Assembly: GCA_031556375.1 (NCBI GenBank)
Contig: JAVBTA010000066.1
Coordinates: 1 to 22,498 of the forward strand
DNA: 22,498 bases
Origin: BNXB01 sp031556375
GTDB lineage: Bacteria; Bacteroidota; Bacteroidia; Bacteroidales; Azobacteroidaceae
Direction of reading: 5' to 3'
Shown here: piece by piece, positions 1 to 7,855 of the stretch
How the letters are laid out: the number at the start of each line of letters is the position of its first letter
Position numbering within the stretch: the first letter of the stretch is position 1
The notes under the pieces: generated by a model
The model's input: only the letters and a program-made list of their open reading frames with translations
Told to the model about the DNA's origin: nothing
Database searches by the model: none
Program-made: the position numbers and the translations under genes

Positions 1-567
1 TCAAATATTTCCTATAATTTTTTCAATAATTTTTGGAAAGTATTCATATTCCAATGCGTGTATTTTTTCGGCAACCATATCAGGAGTGTCTGTGGGTGTA
101 ACTTCGCATTTAGCCTGGAAAATAATTTGTCCTTCGTCGTAATTTTCATTTACATAGTGGATCGTGATTCCTGTTTCTTTTTCTCCTTCGGCTACCACAG
201 CTTCGTGTACGTGCATGCCATACATGCCTTTTCCTCCGAATTTTGGTAGAAGCGCAGGATGTATATTAATAATATGCTGCGGATATGCTTTTAAAATATT
301 TCCCGGAACTTTCAAAAGGAAACCGGCCAAAATGATCAAATCTATGTTTTCTTTTTTAAGAAGTGTTAAAACTTCACCATTTTCAAATTCTGATTTTTTG
401 AAAGTAAAAGATGGTATATTTAATTTTTTTGCCCGTTCATGGACAAAGGCATCCACTTTATTACAAATAATAACAGGGAATGCAATGTCTTTATTGTCAC
501 GGAAATAATTAATAATATTCTCTGCGTTTGATCCTGATCCGGATGCGAAAATGGCAATTTTTTTCAT
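1..567 (-). CDS. purN: Phosphoribosylglycinamide formyltransferase (GAR transformylase)
   Basis: This cytoplasmic enzyme carries out the third step of de novo purine synthesis, moving a formyl group from 10-formyltetrahydrofolate to glycinamide ribonucleotide. The 188-residue protein begins with the nucleotide-binding segment FASGSGSNAENI (residues 7-18). It carries the family's catalytic residues: Asn101 and His103 in NIHPALLPKF and Asp144 in NYDEGQ, matching the Asn-His-Asp triad of E. coli PurN. It is complete, with ATG at 567 and TGA at 1-3, and slightly shorter than the 212-residue E. coli enzyme. It is divergent from acpP across a 157-bp gap and no other purine gene is in view. The identification is secure from motifs and length. 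Confidence 0.96.
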   Translation of the reverse strand: MKKIAIFASGSGSNAENIINYFRDNKDIAFPVIICNKVDAFVHERAKKLNIPSFTFKKSEFENGEVLTLLKKENIDLIILAGFLLKVPGNILKAYPQHIINIHPALLPKFGGKGMYGMHVHEAVVAEGEKETGITIHYVNENYDEGQIIFQAKCEVTPTDTPDMVAEKIHALEYEYFPKIIEKIIGNI

Positions 568-598
568 TTTATCTGGATTATTTTATATATTCAATTAA

Positions 599-632
599 TG
601 CACAAATTTTTCGTTAGTGTGCAATTTTTTTT
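599..632 (+). terminator. Terminator-like hairpin between purN and acpP
   Basis: TGCACA (599-604) and TGTGCA (618-623) form an inverted repeat with a 13-nt loop, and the right arm is followed by eight T residues (625-632). In plus-strand RNA this resembles a short intrinsic terminator. No plus-strand gene ends upstream, so it may end antisense transcription across purN before acpP, or may instead be a protein-binding palindrome. The stem is short, so this is tentative. Confidence 0.3.
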
Positions 633-644
633 CGATTTTACTTT

Positions 645-672
645 TTTGTTTCAAGAATAATGTGTTCCTTTG
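645..672 (+). promoter_or_regulatory. Candidate acpP-fabF promoter (Bacteroides type)
   Basis: A TTTG (645-648) is followed, after 16 nt, by TTCCTTTG (665-672), one mismatch from the Bacteroides -7 consensus TANNTTTG. Transcription would begin near 677-680, about 45 nt before the acpP start. The rest of the 568-724 gap is AT-rich with no ORF. The spacer is on the short side, so confidence is moderate. Confidence 0.4.
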
Positions 673-724
673 CAGTCGCAAAAATAAAAAGTAAAATTTT
701 ATTATTCACTAAAATTCAAAAATT

Positions 725-961
725 ATGTCTGAAATTGCATCAAGAGTAAAAGCTATTATCGTTGACAAACTCAGCGTTGAAGAATCTGAAGTTACAAACG
801 GAGCAAGCTTTACTAATGACCTGGGAGCGGATTCACTTGACACAGTTGAGTTGATCATGGAATTTGAAAAAGAATTTGGTATTTCTATTCCAGACGATCA
901 AGCTGAAAAAATCGGTACTGTAGGTGACGCTATCTCTTATATCGAAGCTAACGCAAAGTAA
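725..961 (+). CDS. acpP: Acyl carrier protein
   Basis: This small acidic 78-residue cytoplasmic protein carries the growing acyl chain of type II fatty acid synthesis on a 4'-phosphopantetheine arm. The attachment site is Ser37 in the hallmark GADSLDTVELIMEFE. Length and the four-helix ACP pattern are typical. It starts at ATG 725 with no clear Shine-Dalgarno sequence, as usual in Bacteroidota. fabF follows after 24 nt, so the two are almost certainly co-transcribed, and FabF uses acyl-ACP as substrate. This acpP-fabF-rnc order is common in bacteria. Confidence 0.97.
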   Translation: MSEIASRVKAIIVDKLSVEESEVTNGASFTNDLGADSLDTVELIMEFEKEFGISIPDDQAEKIGTVGDAISYIEANAK

Positions 962-985
962 GAACAAACTCAATTTTAAAACCTT

Positions 986-2248
986 ATGGAATTAAAAAGA
1001 GTAGTTGTAACGGGTCTGGGAGCCATTACTCCACTAGGTAACGATGTGAAAAACACATGGGAATCTATGTTGAAAGGAGTAAGTGGGGCCGGACCCATTA
1101 CTTTATTTGATGCATCGAAGTTCAAGACGCAATTTGCCTGCGAAGTGAAAGGATTTAATCCCGAAGAGCATTTCGATCGTAAAGAAGTCAGGAAATTCGA
1201 CAGATATTCTCAATTTGCCGTTGTTGCAGCTAAAGAAGCCGTTGAGGATTCCGGGCTGGACAATGAAAAAACTAACCGCGACCGTGTAGGAGTGGTATTT
1301 TCTTCAGGTATTGGGGGTATCGACACGTTTGATAAAGAAGTTGGATATTATTTCCAACACGAAGATATAGGGCCTAAATTCAATCCGTTTTTTATCCCGA
1401 AAATGATCAGCGATATCGCTGCAGGTCATATTTCGATGATGTACGGATTCAGAGGTCCAAACTACGGTACGGTTTCGGCCTGTGCTTCTTCTACTAACGG
1501 TGCGATTTCTGCATTTGACCTGATTCGTTTGGGAAAAGCTGATGTTATTGTAACCGGAGGTGCTGAAGCTGCAATTACAGTCTCAGGAGTCGGAGGGTTC
1601 AATGCGTTGACGGCTTTGTCGACCCGCAATGATTCTCCTCAAACAGCTTCACGTCCGTTCAGTGCAAGCCGCGATGGTTTTGTAATGGGAGAGGGCGCTG
1701 TCTGTTTGATTCTTGAAGAACTGGAACATGCCAAAGCCCGTGGCGCAAAAATTTATGCTGAGATTGCCGGTGGAGGTATGTCGGCTGATGCTTATCACCT
1801 TACCGCATCTCATCCCGAAGGACTCGGAGCTATGCTTGTAATGCGTAATGCATTGGCTGATGCCGGAATGAAGGCTGAAGACATTGATTATATCAACGTT
1901 CATGGAACATCTACTCCGGTAGGTGACCCTTCAGAATGTAAAGCAATCAAGGAAGTATTTGGCGAACACGCTTATAATTTGAATATCAGTTCTACAAAAT
2001 CCATGACCGGTCACATGCTGGGAGCTGCCGGTGCAGTTGAGGCTATGGCTTGTATTTTGGCTGTAGGAAATGATATCGTGCCTCCGACGATTAATTTTAC
2101 AGAAGGAGATGAAGATCCTGAAATCGATTATAAGTTGAATTACACGTTCAATAAACCTCAGGAGCGTAAAATTAGAGCGGCTCTTTCCAATACTTTTGGT
2201 TTTGGAGGACATAACGCTTGTGTTATCATCAAAAAATTTGTGGACTAA
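986..2248 (+). CDS. fabF: 3-oxoacyl-[acyl-carrier-protein] synthase II (KASII)
   Basis: FabF condenses malonyl-ACP with acyl-ACP in fatty acid elongation and, in other bacteria, also affects unsaturated fatty acid content and temperature response. The 420-residue protein has the thiolase-fold catalytic triad: Cys166 in VSACASSTNGA, His306 in NVHGTSTPVGD and His343 in KSMTGHMLGAAGA. The C-terminal NTFGFGGHNACVI segment is also typical. Length matches the family (about 412-420). It lies 24 nt after acpP and its stop codon is 4 nt before the proposed GTG start of rnc, so the three genes appear to form one operon. Confidence 0.97.
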   Translation: MELKRVVVTGLGAITPLGNDVKNTWESMLKGVSGAGPITLFDASKFKTQFACEVKGFNPEEHFDRKEVRKFDRYSQFAVVAAKEAVEDSGLDNEKTNRDRVGVVFSSGIGGIDTFDKEVGYYFQHEDIGPKFNPFFIPKMISDIAAGHISMMYGFRGPNYGTVSACASSTNGAISAFDLIRLGKADVIVTGGAEAAITVSGVGGFNALTALSTRNDSPQTASRPFSASRDGFVMGEGAVCLILEELEHAKARGAKIYAEIAGGGMSADAYHLTASHPEGLGAMLVMRNALADAGMKAEDIDYINVHGTSTPVGDPSECKAIKEVFGEHAYNLNISSTKSMTGHMLGAAGAVEAMACILAVGNDIVPPTINFTEGDEDPEIDYKLNYTFNKPQERKIRAALSNTFGFGGHNACVIIKKFVD

Positions 2249-2252
2249 TCGA

Positions 2253-3071
2253 GTGATTACCGATTCAATAAAAAAGATAAGACTCTTTCTTCACCCGAAG
2301 AGGGGGTCTTATTTTGCATTTTACAGGATTCTGGGGTTTTTTCCTAAAAGATTGAATCTCTATGAGGAAGCTTTGTTGCATAAATCTTCGTCCAAAGAAA
2401 GACAAAACGGAAAATATTTGAATAATGAACGTTTGGAATTTCTTGGAGATGCGGTATTGGATGCGGTGATAGCCGATTTGGTATTTCAAAAATTTAAAAA
2501 TAAAAATGAAGGATTTTTGACCAATACACGTTCAAAAATCGTAAAACGGGAAACTTTGGATATGGTTGCCCGGAACTTAGGCCTTAACAAAGTAATCGTA
2601 TCTTCCTTAAGAACAAATTCTCAGAAAAATCATATCCTCGGAAATGCTCTGGAAGCTTTGATTGGTGCAATATATCTGGATAGAGGCTATTCTGCTGCAA
2701 AAAGTTTTGTCGACATGAAAGTAATACGTCCGTATATAGATATCGATCAGATTGCCAGGAAAGAGGTTAATTTCAAGTCAAAGCTACTGGAATGGTGTCA
2801 AAAATATCGAATAGACCTGAGTTTTGATGTCATCGAAAGTTTTATGGATGAAGAAAATAATCCTGTATTCCAAAGCCAGGTCGCATTGAATGGGCTATGG
2901 GGGGGGACAGGGACTGGTTATTCTAAAAAAGAATCTCAACAACAAGCAGCCAGGATGGCGTTGAAAAAAATTAAGTCTGAAAAGGAATTTATTGATCAAG
3001 TTCAATCGTTATCTCATTTTGAAAATGAAAATAATGAAGAAAATGAAAGCAGTGAAGAAAATAATCCTTAA
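2253..3071 (+). CDS. rnc: Ribonuclease III
   Basis: RNase III is a double-strand-specific endoribonuclease that processes rRNA precursors and some mRNAs. I start it at GTG 2253 (272 residues). The reading frame stays open upstream to a TTG at 2196, but that overlaps fabF, and the first in-frame ATG lies well inside the domain. The catalytic domain holds the signature NERLEFLGDAVLD, giving Glu59, Glu62 and Asp66, plus Glu134 in NALEALIGAIYLD. The residue matching E. coli Asp114 is Asn131 here; I recall the same Asn in other Bacteroidota enzymes. A double-stranded-RNA-binding domain follows (about 171-245, ending in KKESQQQAARMALKKI), then an acidic Glu/Asn-rich tail. A strong hairpin lies within the first 20 codons (separate entry). 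Confidence 0.94.
   Translation: MITDSIKKIRLFLHPKRGSYFAFYRILGFFPKRLNLYEEALLHKSSSKERQNGKYLNNERLEFLGDAVLDAVIADLVFQKFKNKNEGFLTNTRSKIVKRETLDMVARNLGLNKVIVSSLRTNSQKNHILGNALEALIGAIYLDRGYSAAKSFVDMKVIRPYIDIDQIARKEVNFKSKLLEWCQKYRIDLSFDVIESFMDEENNPVFQSQVALNGLWGGTGTGYSKKESQQQAARMALKKIKSEKEFIDQVQSLSHFENENNEENESSEENNP
2279..2310 (+). promoter_or_regulatory. Stable sense-strand hairpin in first codons of rnc
   Basis: Bases 2279-2292 pair with 2297-2310 in plus-strand RNA over 14 consecutive positions, including three G-U wobbles, closing a 4-nt loop (ACCC). A-rich sequence precedes it and ATTTTGCATTTT follows. Because the wobble pairs become A-C mismatches on the other strand, the structure is specific to the rnc mRNA. 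It starts 30 nt after the fabF stop. It may be an RNase III cleavage site, a translation control element, or an attenuator between fabF and rnc; which one is inference. Confidence 0.45.
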
Positions 3072-3076
3072 CTTTG
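3069..3076 (+). promoter_or_regulatory. Candidate -7 element upstream of the DUF1573 gene
   Basis: TAACTTTG matches the Bacteroides -7 consensus TANNTTTG exactly and overlaps the rnc stop codon (3069-3071). The DUF1573 gene starts 45 nt downstream. No convincing TTTG is present about 20 nt upstream, so the promoter is only half supported. If real, it separates the exported-protein genes from the acpP-fabF-rnc operon. Confidence 0.35.
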
Positions 3077-3121
3077 CCGGGTTAACAAAGAATGTTCAAC
3101 CCAATAAATTAACATAACAAT

Positions 3122-4192
3122 ATGAAACGTACTCTTCTTGTTATCTTATGTGCTGTATTTGTTACTACTGCAGCATTTGCACAAGGAAAACCAATTGCGA
3201 AATTCGAAAAAACAACTCATGATTTCGGACAAGTTACGGAAGACGATGGCAACATCTCCTATAAATTTCTTTTGACGAATGACGGGGATGCTCCTCTTGT
3301 TATTTCTAATGTAACGGCATCTTGCGGATGTACTACTCCTGATTGGACTAAAGAACCGATTGCTCCGAAAGGAAAAGGATCCGTTACTGTAACATATGGC
3401 GCTAAAGGTCGCCCGGGACCGATTGGAAAAACTGTTTCTGTTTACACAAACCAGGGTGATGCTCCTATTGTATTGAGTATTAAGGGTAATGTTAATCCAA
3501 AGCCATTGGCTCCTGAAGAAAAATTTCCTTTACAAATAGGTGACATGAGAATGAGAGCTATGGTCGTAAATTATGGAAATCTTGCTATCAATGCCCAAAG
3601 ATCACAAACATTGGATATTTTTAATGCAGGCAAAACAGCATTAACATTGAGATATAATAACCTGCCTAAATATATCACCATCAAAACAGAGCCAGCTACT
3701 ATTCCTGCGAATACAGAAGGTAAGCTGGTTATTACATTTGATCCTGCCATTGCTAAAGCATATGGCAAATATGAAGGGAATATTGGCGTGATTGTAAATA
3801 ATAACGCTTCGGTAGAAAATAATAAAATTGTTTATCAGGCAGTAGTTATTGATGATTTCGCAAATGTAAATAATGCAACAGCTCCTAAAATCGGAGTAGG
3901 TACCGGATATTTTAATTTTGGACCATTTTCTGAAAAAGGAGCGAAAACAACACAGGTTCTTAAGTTGTCTAATTCAGGACAATCTGATTTGTTGATACGA
4001 AGAATTTCTTGTGATAATCCTAATGTTACTGTATCTATTCCGAAATCAGCTATAAAGAAAGGTGAAATCGTAGATATAAAAGTAACGGTTCAACCGAAAA
4101 AAATTACAGAAGTTACAAATGCGACATTGACTATTGTAACAAATGATCCTGTTTCGACTGTCAGAGATTTGCGTGTGACTCTTCGTCCGTAA
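3122..4192 (+). CDS. Exported DUF1573 protein with three Ig-like modules
   Basis: The 356-residue protein starts with a clear signal peptide (residues 1-20, ending TTAAFA before Gln21), so it is exported; Gln rather than Cys at +1 argues against a lipoprotein. The first module (about 27-123) is a DUF1573 domain with the family marks HDFG and SCGCTTPDW (67-75). Two further beta-sandwich repeats follow (about 137-235 and 255-356), the last with the pattern FNFGPFSEKG...LSNSGQSDLLIRRISC. DUF1573 proteins are widespread in Bacteroidota and resemble ASPM/SPD-2/Hydin-type Ig folds; their role is not established. It lacks a T9SS sorting tail. meaB follows after 11 nt, probably by operon packing rather than shared function. 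Confidence 0.85.
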   Translation: MKRTLLVILCAVFVTTAAFAQGKPIAKFEKTTHDFGQVTEDDGNISYKFLLTNDGDAPLVISNVTASCGCTTPDWTKEPIAPKGKGSVTVTYGAKGRPGPIGKTVSVYTNQGDAPIVLSIKGNVNPKPLAPEEKFPLQIGDMRMRAMVVNYGNLAINAQRSQTLDIFNAGKTALTLRYNNLPKYITIKTEPATIPANTEGKLVITFDPAIAKAYGKYEGNIGVIVNNNASVENNKIVYQAVVIDDFANVNNATAPKIGVGTGYFNFGPFSEKGAKTTQVLKLSNSGQSDLLIRRISCDNPNVTVSIPKSAIKKGEIVDIKVTVQPKKITEVTNATLTIVTNDPVSTVRDLRVTLRP

Positions 4193-4203
4193 AATATTCA
4201 GAC

Positions 4204-5307
4204 ATGATTCATCCCGAAAATGATCCTCAATATAAAGGATTGGCAGTAAATCAGGGAGTTGAACAACCTCCTGTTGTTAATCCGTATTTGAAACAAAGGA
4301 AGAAACGTCTTGAATATACTCCTTCCGAGTATGTTGAGGGGATTCAGAAGGGAAATATTACTATCCTGAGTCAGGCTGTTACACTGGTAGAAAGCCAGAA
4401 ACATGAACATCAACAGCTGGCTCAGGAAATTATAGAAAAATGCCTTCCTCATTCCGGAAATTCTGTCCGGATCGGTATTACCGGAGTCCCGGGAGCCGGA
4501 AAAAGTACATCAATAGATGCTTTTGGAATGTACCTGATCAAGGAATGCCGGAAAAAACTGGCAGTACTTGCGATCGATCCAAGCAGTGAACGTTCAAAAG
4601 GCAGTATTCTGGGAGATAAGACCCGGATGGAAGAACTGTCCAGAGAGCAGGATGCTTTTATCCGACCTTCTCCTTCTGCAGGGTCATTAGGTGGAGTTGC
4701 CCGAAAAACCCGTGAAACAATTATCCTTTGTGAAGCTGCCGGATTCGATACCGTTTTTGTTGAAACGGTAGGTGTCGGTCAGTCTGAGACCGCGGTTCAT
4801 TCCATGGTCGACTTTTTTTTGTTGATACAATTGGCCGGAACTGGAGACGAATTGCAGGGGATCAAACGTGGAATTATGGAGATGGCTGACGGAATTATTG
4901 TGAATAAAGCCGATGGGAATAATATAGATAAGGCAAAATTAGCTGCTTCTCAGTTTAAAAATGCCCTCCATTTGTTTCCAATGCCGCTTTCCGGTTGGAG
5001 TCCGAAAGTGTTGACTTATTCGGGATATTACAAAACCGGTATCAAAGAGATTTGGGATATGGTATTTGAATATATTGATTTTGTGAAAACGAACGGATAC
5101 TTTCAGTATAAAAGAAACGACCAGTCGAAGTATTGGATGTATGAAAGCATCAATGAGCATCTCAAATCACAGTTTTATAATAATCCGGTTGTTGAAGAAG
5201 AATTGAGAATAAAAGAACAACAGGTGTTAAATTCACAAATCAGCTCATTTATTGCCGCAAAAGAGATGATCGAGCTGTGGAATCATAAAAAGGACTGTGA
5301 AAAATAA
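4204..5307 (+). CDS. meaB: MeaB/ArgK-family GTPase, methylmalonyl-CoA mutase chaperone
   Basis: MeaB-type G3E GTPases guard adenosylcobalamin loading and protect methylmalonyl-CoA mutase from inactivation. The 367-residue protein carries Walker A GVPGAGKST (94-102), the metal-binding VLAIDPSSERSKGSILGDKTRM region (121-142), VETVGVGQSE (186-195) and the guanine-specificity motif NKAD (234-237). The first 40 residues are an extension typical of the longer family members. The C-terminal helices (about 300-367) fit the dimerisation arm. The mutase subunits are not in this window, so the partner is inferred. It sits 11 nt after the DUF1573 gene and 10 nt before the next gene. The older name ArgK (arginine transport kinase) is misleading. 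Confidence 0.93.
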   Translation: MIHPENDPQYKGLAVNQGVEQPPVVNPYLKQRKKRLEYTPSEYVEGIQKGNITILSQAVTLVESQKHEHQQLAQEIIEKCLPHSGNSVRIGITGVPGAGKSTSIDAFGMYLIKECRKKLAVLAIDPSSERSKGSILGDKTRMEELSREQDAFIRPSPSAGSLGGVARKTRETIILCEAAGFDTVFVETVGVGQSETAVHSMVDFFLLIQLAGTGDELQGIKRGIMEMADGIIVNKADGNNIDKAKLAASQFKNALHLFPMPLSGWSPKVLTYSGYYKTGIKEIWDMVFEYIDFVKTNGYFQYKRNDQSKYWMYESINEHLKSQFYNNPVVEEELRIKEQQVLNSQISSFIAAKEMIELWNHKKDCEK

Positions 5308-5317
5308 TTGATTACGT

Positions 5318-6781
5318 ATGAAAATAAATCTACTATTAAGGGTTGTTCTTGTTTTGCAGGCTGCCTTTTTCTTTTTTCCGTTGTATTCACAACAAACCAG
5401 TGTCAATCAGAAAAGTAAAAGTAATAATTTTCTTGATGGATGGTATGAAGGAATAGGGGAGGCTGTATCAATCAAAAAGTATGGTAATCAGGAAAATACT
5501 TCAGATTCAGAGTCGGTTTTGCGTTATGCAATTCAAAAAATATTTGATAAGCCGGATGAAGATTATGTGAGCAGGACAACTAAAATGGATATTTCCGGAA
5601 TAGAAGATCAAACGATGGTATATTCTGTTGATGGAGAAGATTTTACTATAACTTTTGATGCTCCGATGCGCAAGCAAAGTCCTGAATCCTGGTTGGAGTG
5701 GGCATATCTTCCTGATGTAGAAGAAGAAAAACCTCATTTTTTGTGGGGGTTTTATACTGAATTGGAATTGAACTTCAGTAAACCGGTTTGTCTGTTTGGT
5801 ATGGAAGTCGCAACCGGTTATTATGGAACATTCCCGATTACCCTTGAATTATACAATAATACAACATTAATTGGTAAGGTGACTCGTACGGTAGTCGATC
5901 TTGCCGCACTTTTTGCAGTGGAGGTTCCGGGAGAGATTCCGGTTACACGTGCGGTTATAAAGGTGCCTTTCAGTGCATTTGGTGTAGGAATTGCTAATCT
6001 TCGTTTTTCTGATAAATGCGATATGGCTCCTTCGGGAATTATAGTTCATCCCCGATCGGTATCGGTGTGTCAGGGAGGCAGTCATACTTTTAGTGTAAGT
6101 GCGGAAGGTGAGGATTTGATTTATCAATGGTATAAAGGCAATAATAAAATATTCGGGGCAAATGCAAGTACGTTGACTATAACCGATGCTTCATACGAAG
6201 ACTATGATCAGTATTATGTCATGATCAAGGATGGTATTTCGACTTTTTATAGTAATCGTGTTACACTTTGGGTGGCTGATCCGTTGCCTAATATACTCGC
6301 TTTTTCAAAATTTCCGGAAGTTGTCTATCCGAATCAGTCGTATACAATGAAGCTGGCCGGTTATATGGGTGTAACCAATTATTCCTGGAAATTTTCGAAT
6401 GTTATGGCCGGATTTGCGCAACAGGATACTAAGGTCAATGAAAATACCTTTGTAACAAGCGCTACACCCCGAATAGGGACGGTTTATGTAGAGTTGGAGC
6501 ATGTTTGTGGAAACCGTACACTATCTAAAAGAACGGAATTTTATCCTACAGGTTTAGAAGAAGTTCGATCTAATACGTTACAAGTCTATCCGAATCCAAC
6601 TGCCGATGTAGTGAAAATATCCGGATGTAACTCTGAACTTCAACTTTATAATATGTCCGGAGTGTTATTGGGTAGCTATCTTCCGAATGATGGAACTGCT
6701 GAAATCAATTTGTCACATTTTTCGAAGGGGATTTACCTGATCAAGTGCAACGGTAAGTTATACAAGGTTATACGTAAATAA
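5318..6781 (+). CDS. Secreted Ig-domain protein with T9SS type A sorting domain
   Basis: I do not recognise the specific function. The 487-residue protein has an N-terminal signal peptide (about 1-24, hydrophobic VVLVLQAAFFFFPLYS). An uncharacterised region follows (25-235), whose part 140-230 looks like a jelly-roll beta sandwich. Next is an Ig-like domain (about 241-318, with Cys251, the YQWYKGN core and a DYDQYYV strand), a second beta-rich segment (about 325-408), and a C-terminal type IX sorting domain (about 420-487). The sorting domain starts LQVYPNPTADVVKI and ends with FSKGIYLIKCNGK and a basic tail. Such proteins cross the outer membrane through the T9SS and are usually anchored on the surface. 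It sits directly behind meaB; adhesion or binding is a guess. Confidence 0.83.
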   Translation: MKINLLLRVVLVLQAAFFFFPLYSQQTSVNQKSKSNNFLDGWYEGIGEAVSIKKYGNQENTSDSESVLRYAIQKIFDKPDEDYVSRTTKMDISGIEDQTMVYSVDGEDFTITFDAPMRKQSPESWLEWAYLPDVEEEKPHFLWGFYTELELNFSKPVCLFGMEVATGYYGTFPITLELYNNTTLIGKVTRTVVDLAALFAVEVPGEIPVTRAVIKVPFSAFGVGIANLRFSDKCDMAPSGIIVHPRSVSVCQGGSHTFSVSAEGEDLIYQWYKGNNKIFGANASTLTITDASYEDYDQYYVMIKDGISTFYSNRVTLWVADPLPNILAFSKFPEVVYPNQSYTMKLAGYMGVTNYSWKFSNVMAGFAQQDTKVNENTFVTSATPRIGTVYVELEHVCGNRTLSKRTEFYPTGLEEVRSNTLQVYPNPTADVVKISGCNSELQLYNMSGVLLGSYLPNDGTAEINLSHFSKGIYLIKCNGKLYKVIRK

Positions 6782-6782
6782 T

Positions 6783-6813
6783 TTTTCATTTTCCATTTAA
6801 AATATTACCTTTG
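6783..6813 (+). promoter_or_regulatory. Candidate promoter of the second T9SS cargo gene
   Basis: TACCTTTG (6806-6813) is a perfect match to the Bacteroides -7 element TANNTTTG, 25 nt before the ATG at 6839. A weak -33 candidate, TTTTC (6783-6787), lies 18 nt upstream. The 57-bp gap between the two T9SS cargo genes therefore seems to hold an independent promoter, so the genes need not be co-expressed. Confidence 0.5.
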
Positions 6814-6838
6814 TTAGTTGAAATAAAATTTTGCAATT

Positions 6839-7846
6839 ATGAAACAGATTTTTACTTTTTTAGTTGTTGCTTTATTAAGCGCTAATGTGGTTCATGCGCA
6901 GATTACGATGACGCATGATAGTCATGGTTTCAGACCTGGAGATGAACACGCTTGCCAAACTCTTTTTTATAAAGATCCGGGACAGGCAGGAAAGAATGTT
7001 ACCTGGGATTTTAGAGATGTTGTTTCGAAAGAAAGTATAGGCGTATCTACAGTAGGAGAATCATCCGGAAGTTTCCATAACATAGGTGTTATGAGAAATG
7101 ATGGAGTGAGATTCCTGTATAATGTTACTAAAGATCAGGTTGAATACCGTGGATATGAGAGAGGTGATCTTGAGTTCCTGTATAATAATCCGATTGTAAA
7201 AACAAAATATCCTCAATCCTATGGAACTTTTTTTGAAGGTGCTTTTTCCGGAAATGTTTTAACTAAAGGTAAAGTAACATCTGAAATGACAGGACGCTAT
7301 TCTACTGATGTCGACGGAGAAGGAACTATTTTATTACCTGATGGGGGAAAGTTGCCTGTTATTCGTGTTAAGACGACCAAAGTGACGAATTATTCTTGTA
7401 GTACTCATGAAGTAGTCAAATATCTGTGGTATGCACAAGATGTTCGTTATCCGGTTTTCGTATCGATAGAAACTGTAAGCATTGCAAATGATGGTCAGCG
7501 GACAATTTTGGAAAAAGTGTCTTACCTCAATACAAATTTGCAGAGAGAAAATAAAGTTCGTTCGACGACCGACTTGAATGCCATTGATGATAGTTTTACA
7601 TGTAAAGCTTCTCCGAATCCATTTAAAGAGCGGTTGAATATAGAATACACTTTAGGAAAACAATCAGCGATCTCTATTGAAATTTATAATGCTCAGGGAT
7701 CTAAAGTCGGAGTTGTTTTGCCGAAACAAACTCAACAAGGTATGCAAACGATCAATTACAACACAGTATCTTTTGCAAAAGGAATTTATTTCTTGCGTTT
7801 TACTGTTGATGGTAAAGTTCACATAGAAAAATTAATCAAAAATTAA
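6839..7846 (+). CDS. Secreted protein of unknown function with T9SS type A sorting domain
   Basis: This 335-residue protein has a clear signal peptide (1-20, ending NVVHA before Gln21) and a C-terminal type IX sorting domain (about 258-335). The sorting domain shows ASPNPFKERLNIEY, the IYNAQGSKV strand, SFAKGIYFLRF and a basic IEKLIKN end. The middle (about 21-250) is beta-rich with N-linked-like NVT sites but no recognised domain. It has the feel of all-beta surface proteins of Bacteroidota, and nothing in it suggests an enzyme active site. A perfect -7 promoter element precedes it. dapB starts 9 nt after its stop, so dapB may be reached by read-through from this promoter. Confidence 0.82.
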   Translation: MKQIFTFLVVALLSANVVHAQITMTHDSHGFRPGDEHACQTLFYKDPGQAGKNVTWDFRDVVSKESIGVSTVGESSGSFHNIGVMRNDGVRFLYNVTKDQVEYRGYERGDLEFLYNNPIVKTKYPQSYGTFFEGAFSGNVLTKGKVTSEMTGRYSTDVDGEGTILLPDGGKLPVIRVKTTKVTNYSCSTHEVVKYLWYAQDVRYPVFVSIETVSIANDGQRTILEKVSYLNTNLQRENKVRSTTDLNAIDDSFTCKASPNPFKERLNIEYTLGKQSAISIEIYNAQGSKVGVVLPKQTQQGMQTINYNTVSFAKGIYFLRFTVDGKVHIEKLIKN

Positions 7847-7855
7847 ATTGTAAGG

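Noticed and set aside
2196..2252. Longer rnc start at TTG 2196
   Set aside because: It would overlap fabF by 53 nt and add residues unlike other Bacteroidota RNase III proteins; GTG 2253 fits the 4-nt intergenic spacing.
2816..2940. Run of G (gggggggac region) in rnc suggesting a possible frameshift
   Set aside because: The dsRNA-binding domain reads through in frame to a normal C-terminus, so no break is needed.
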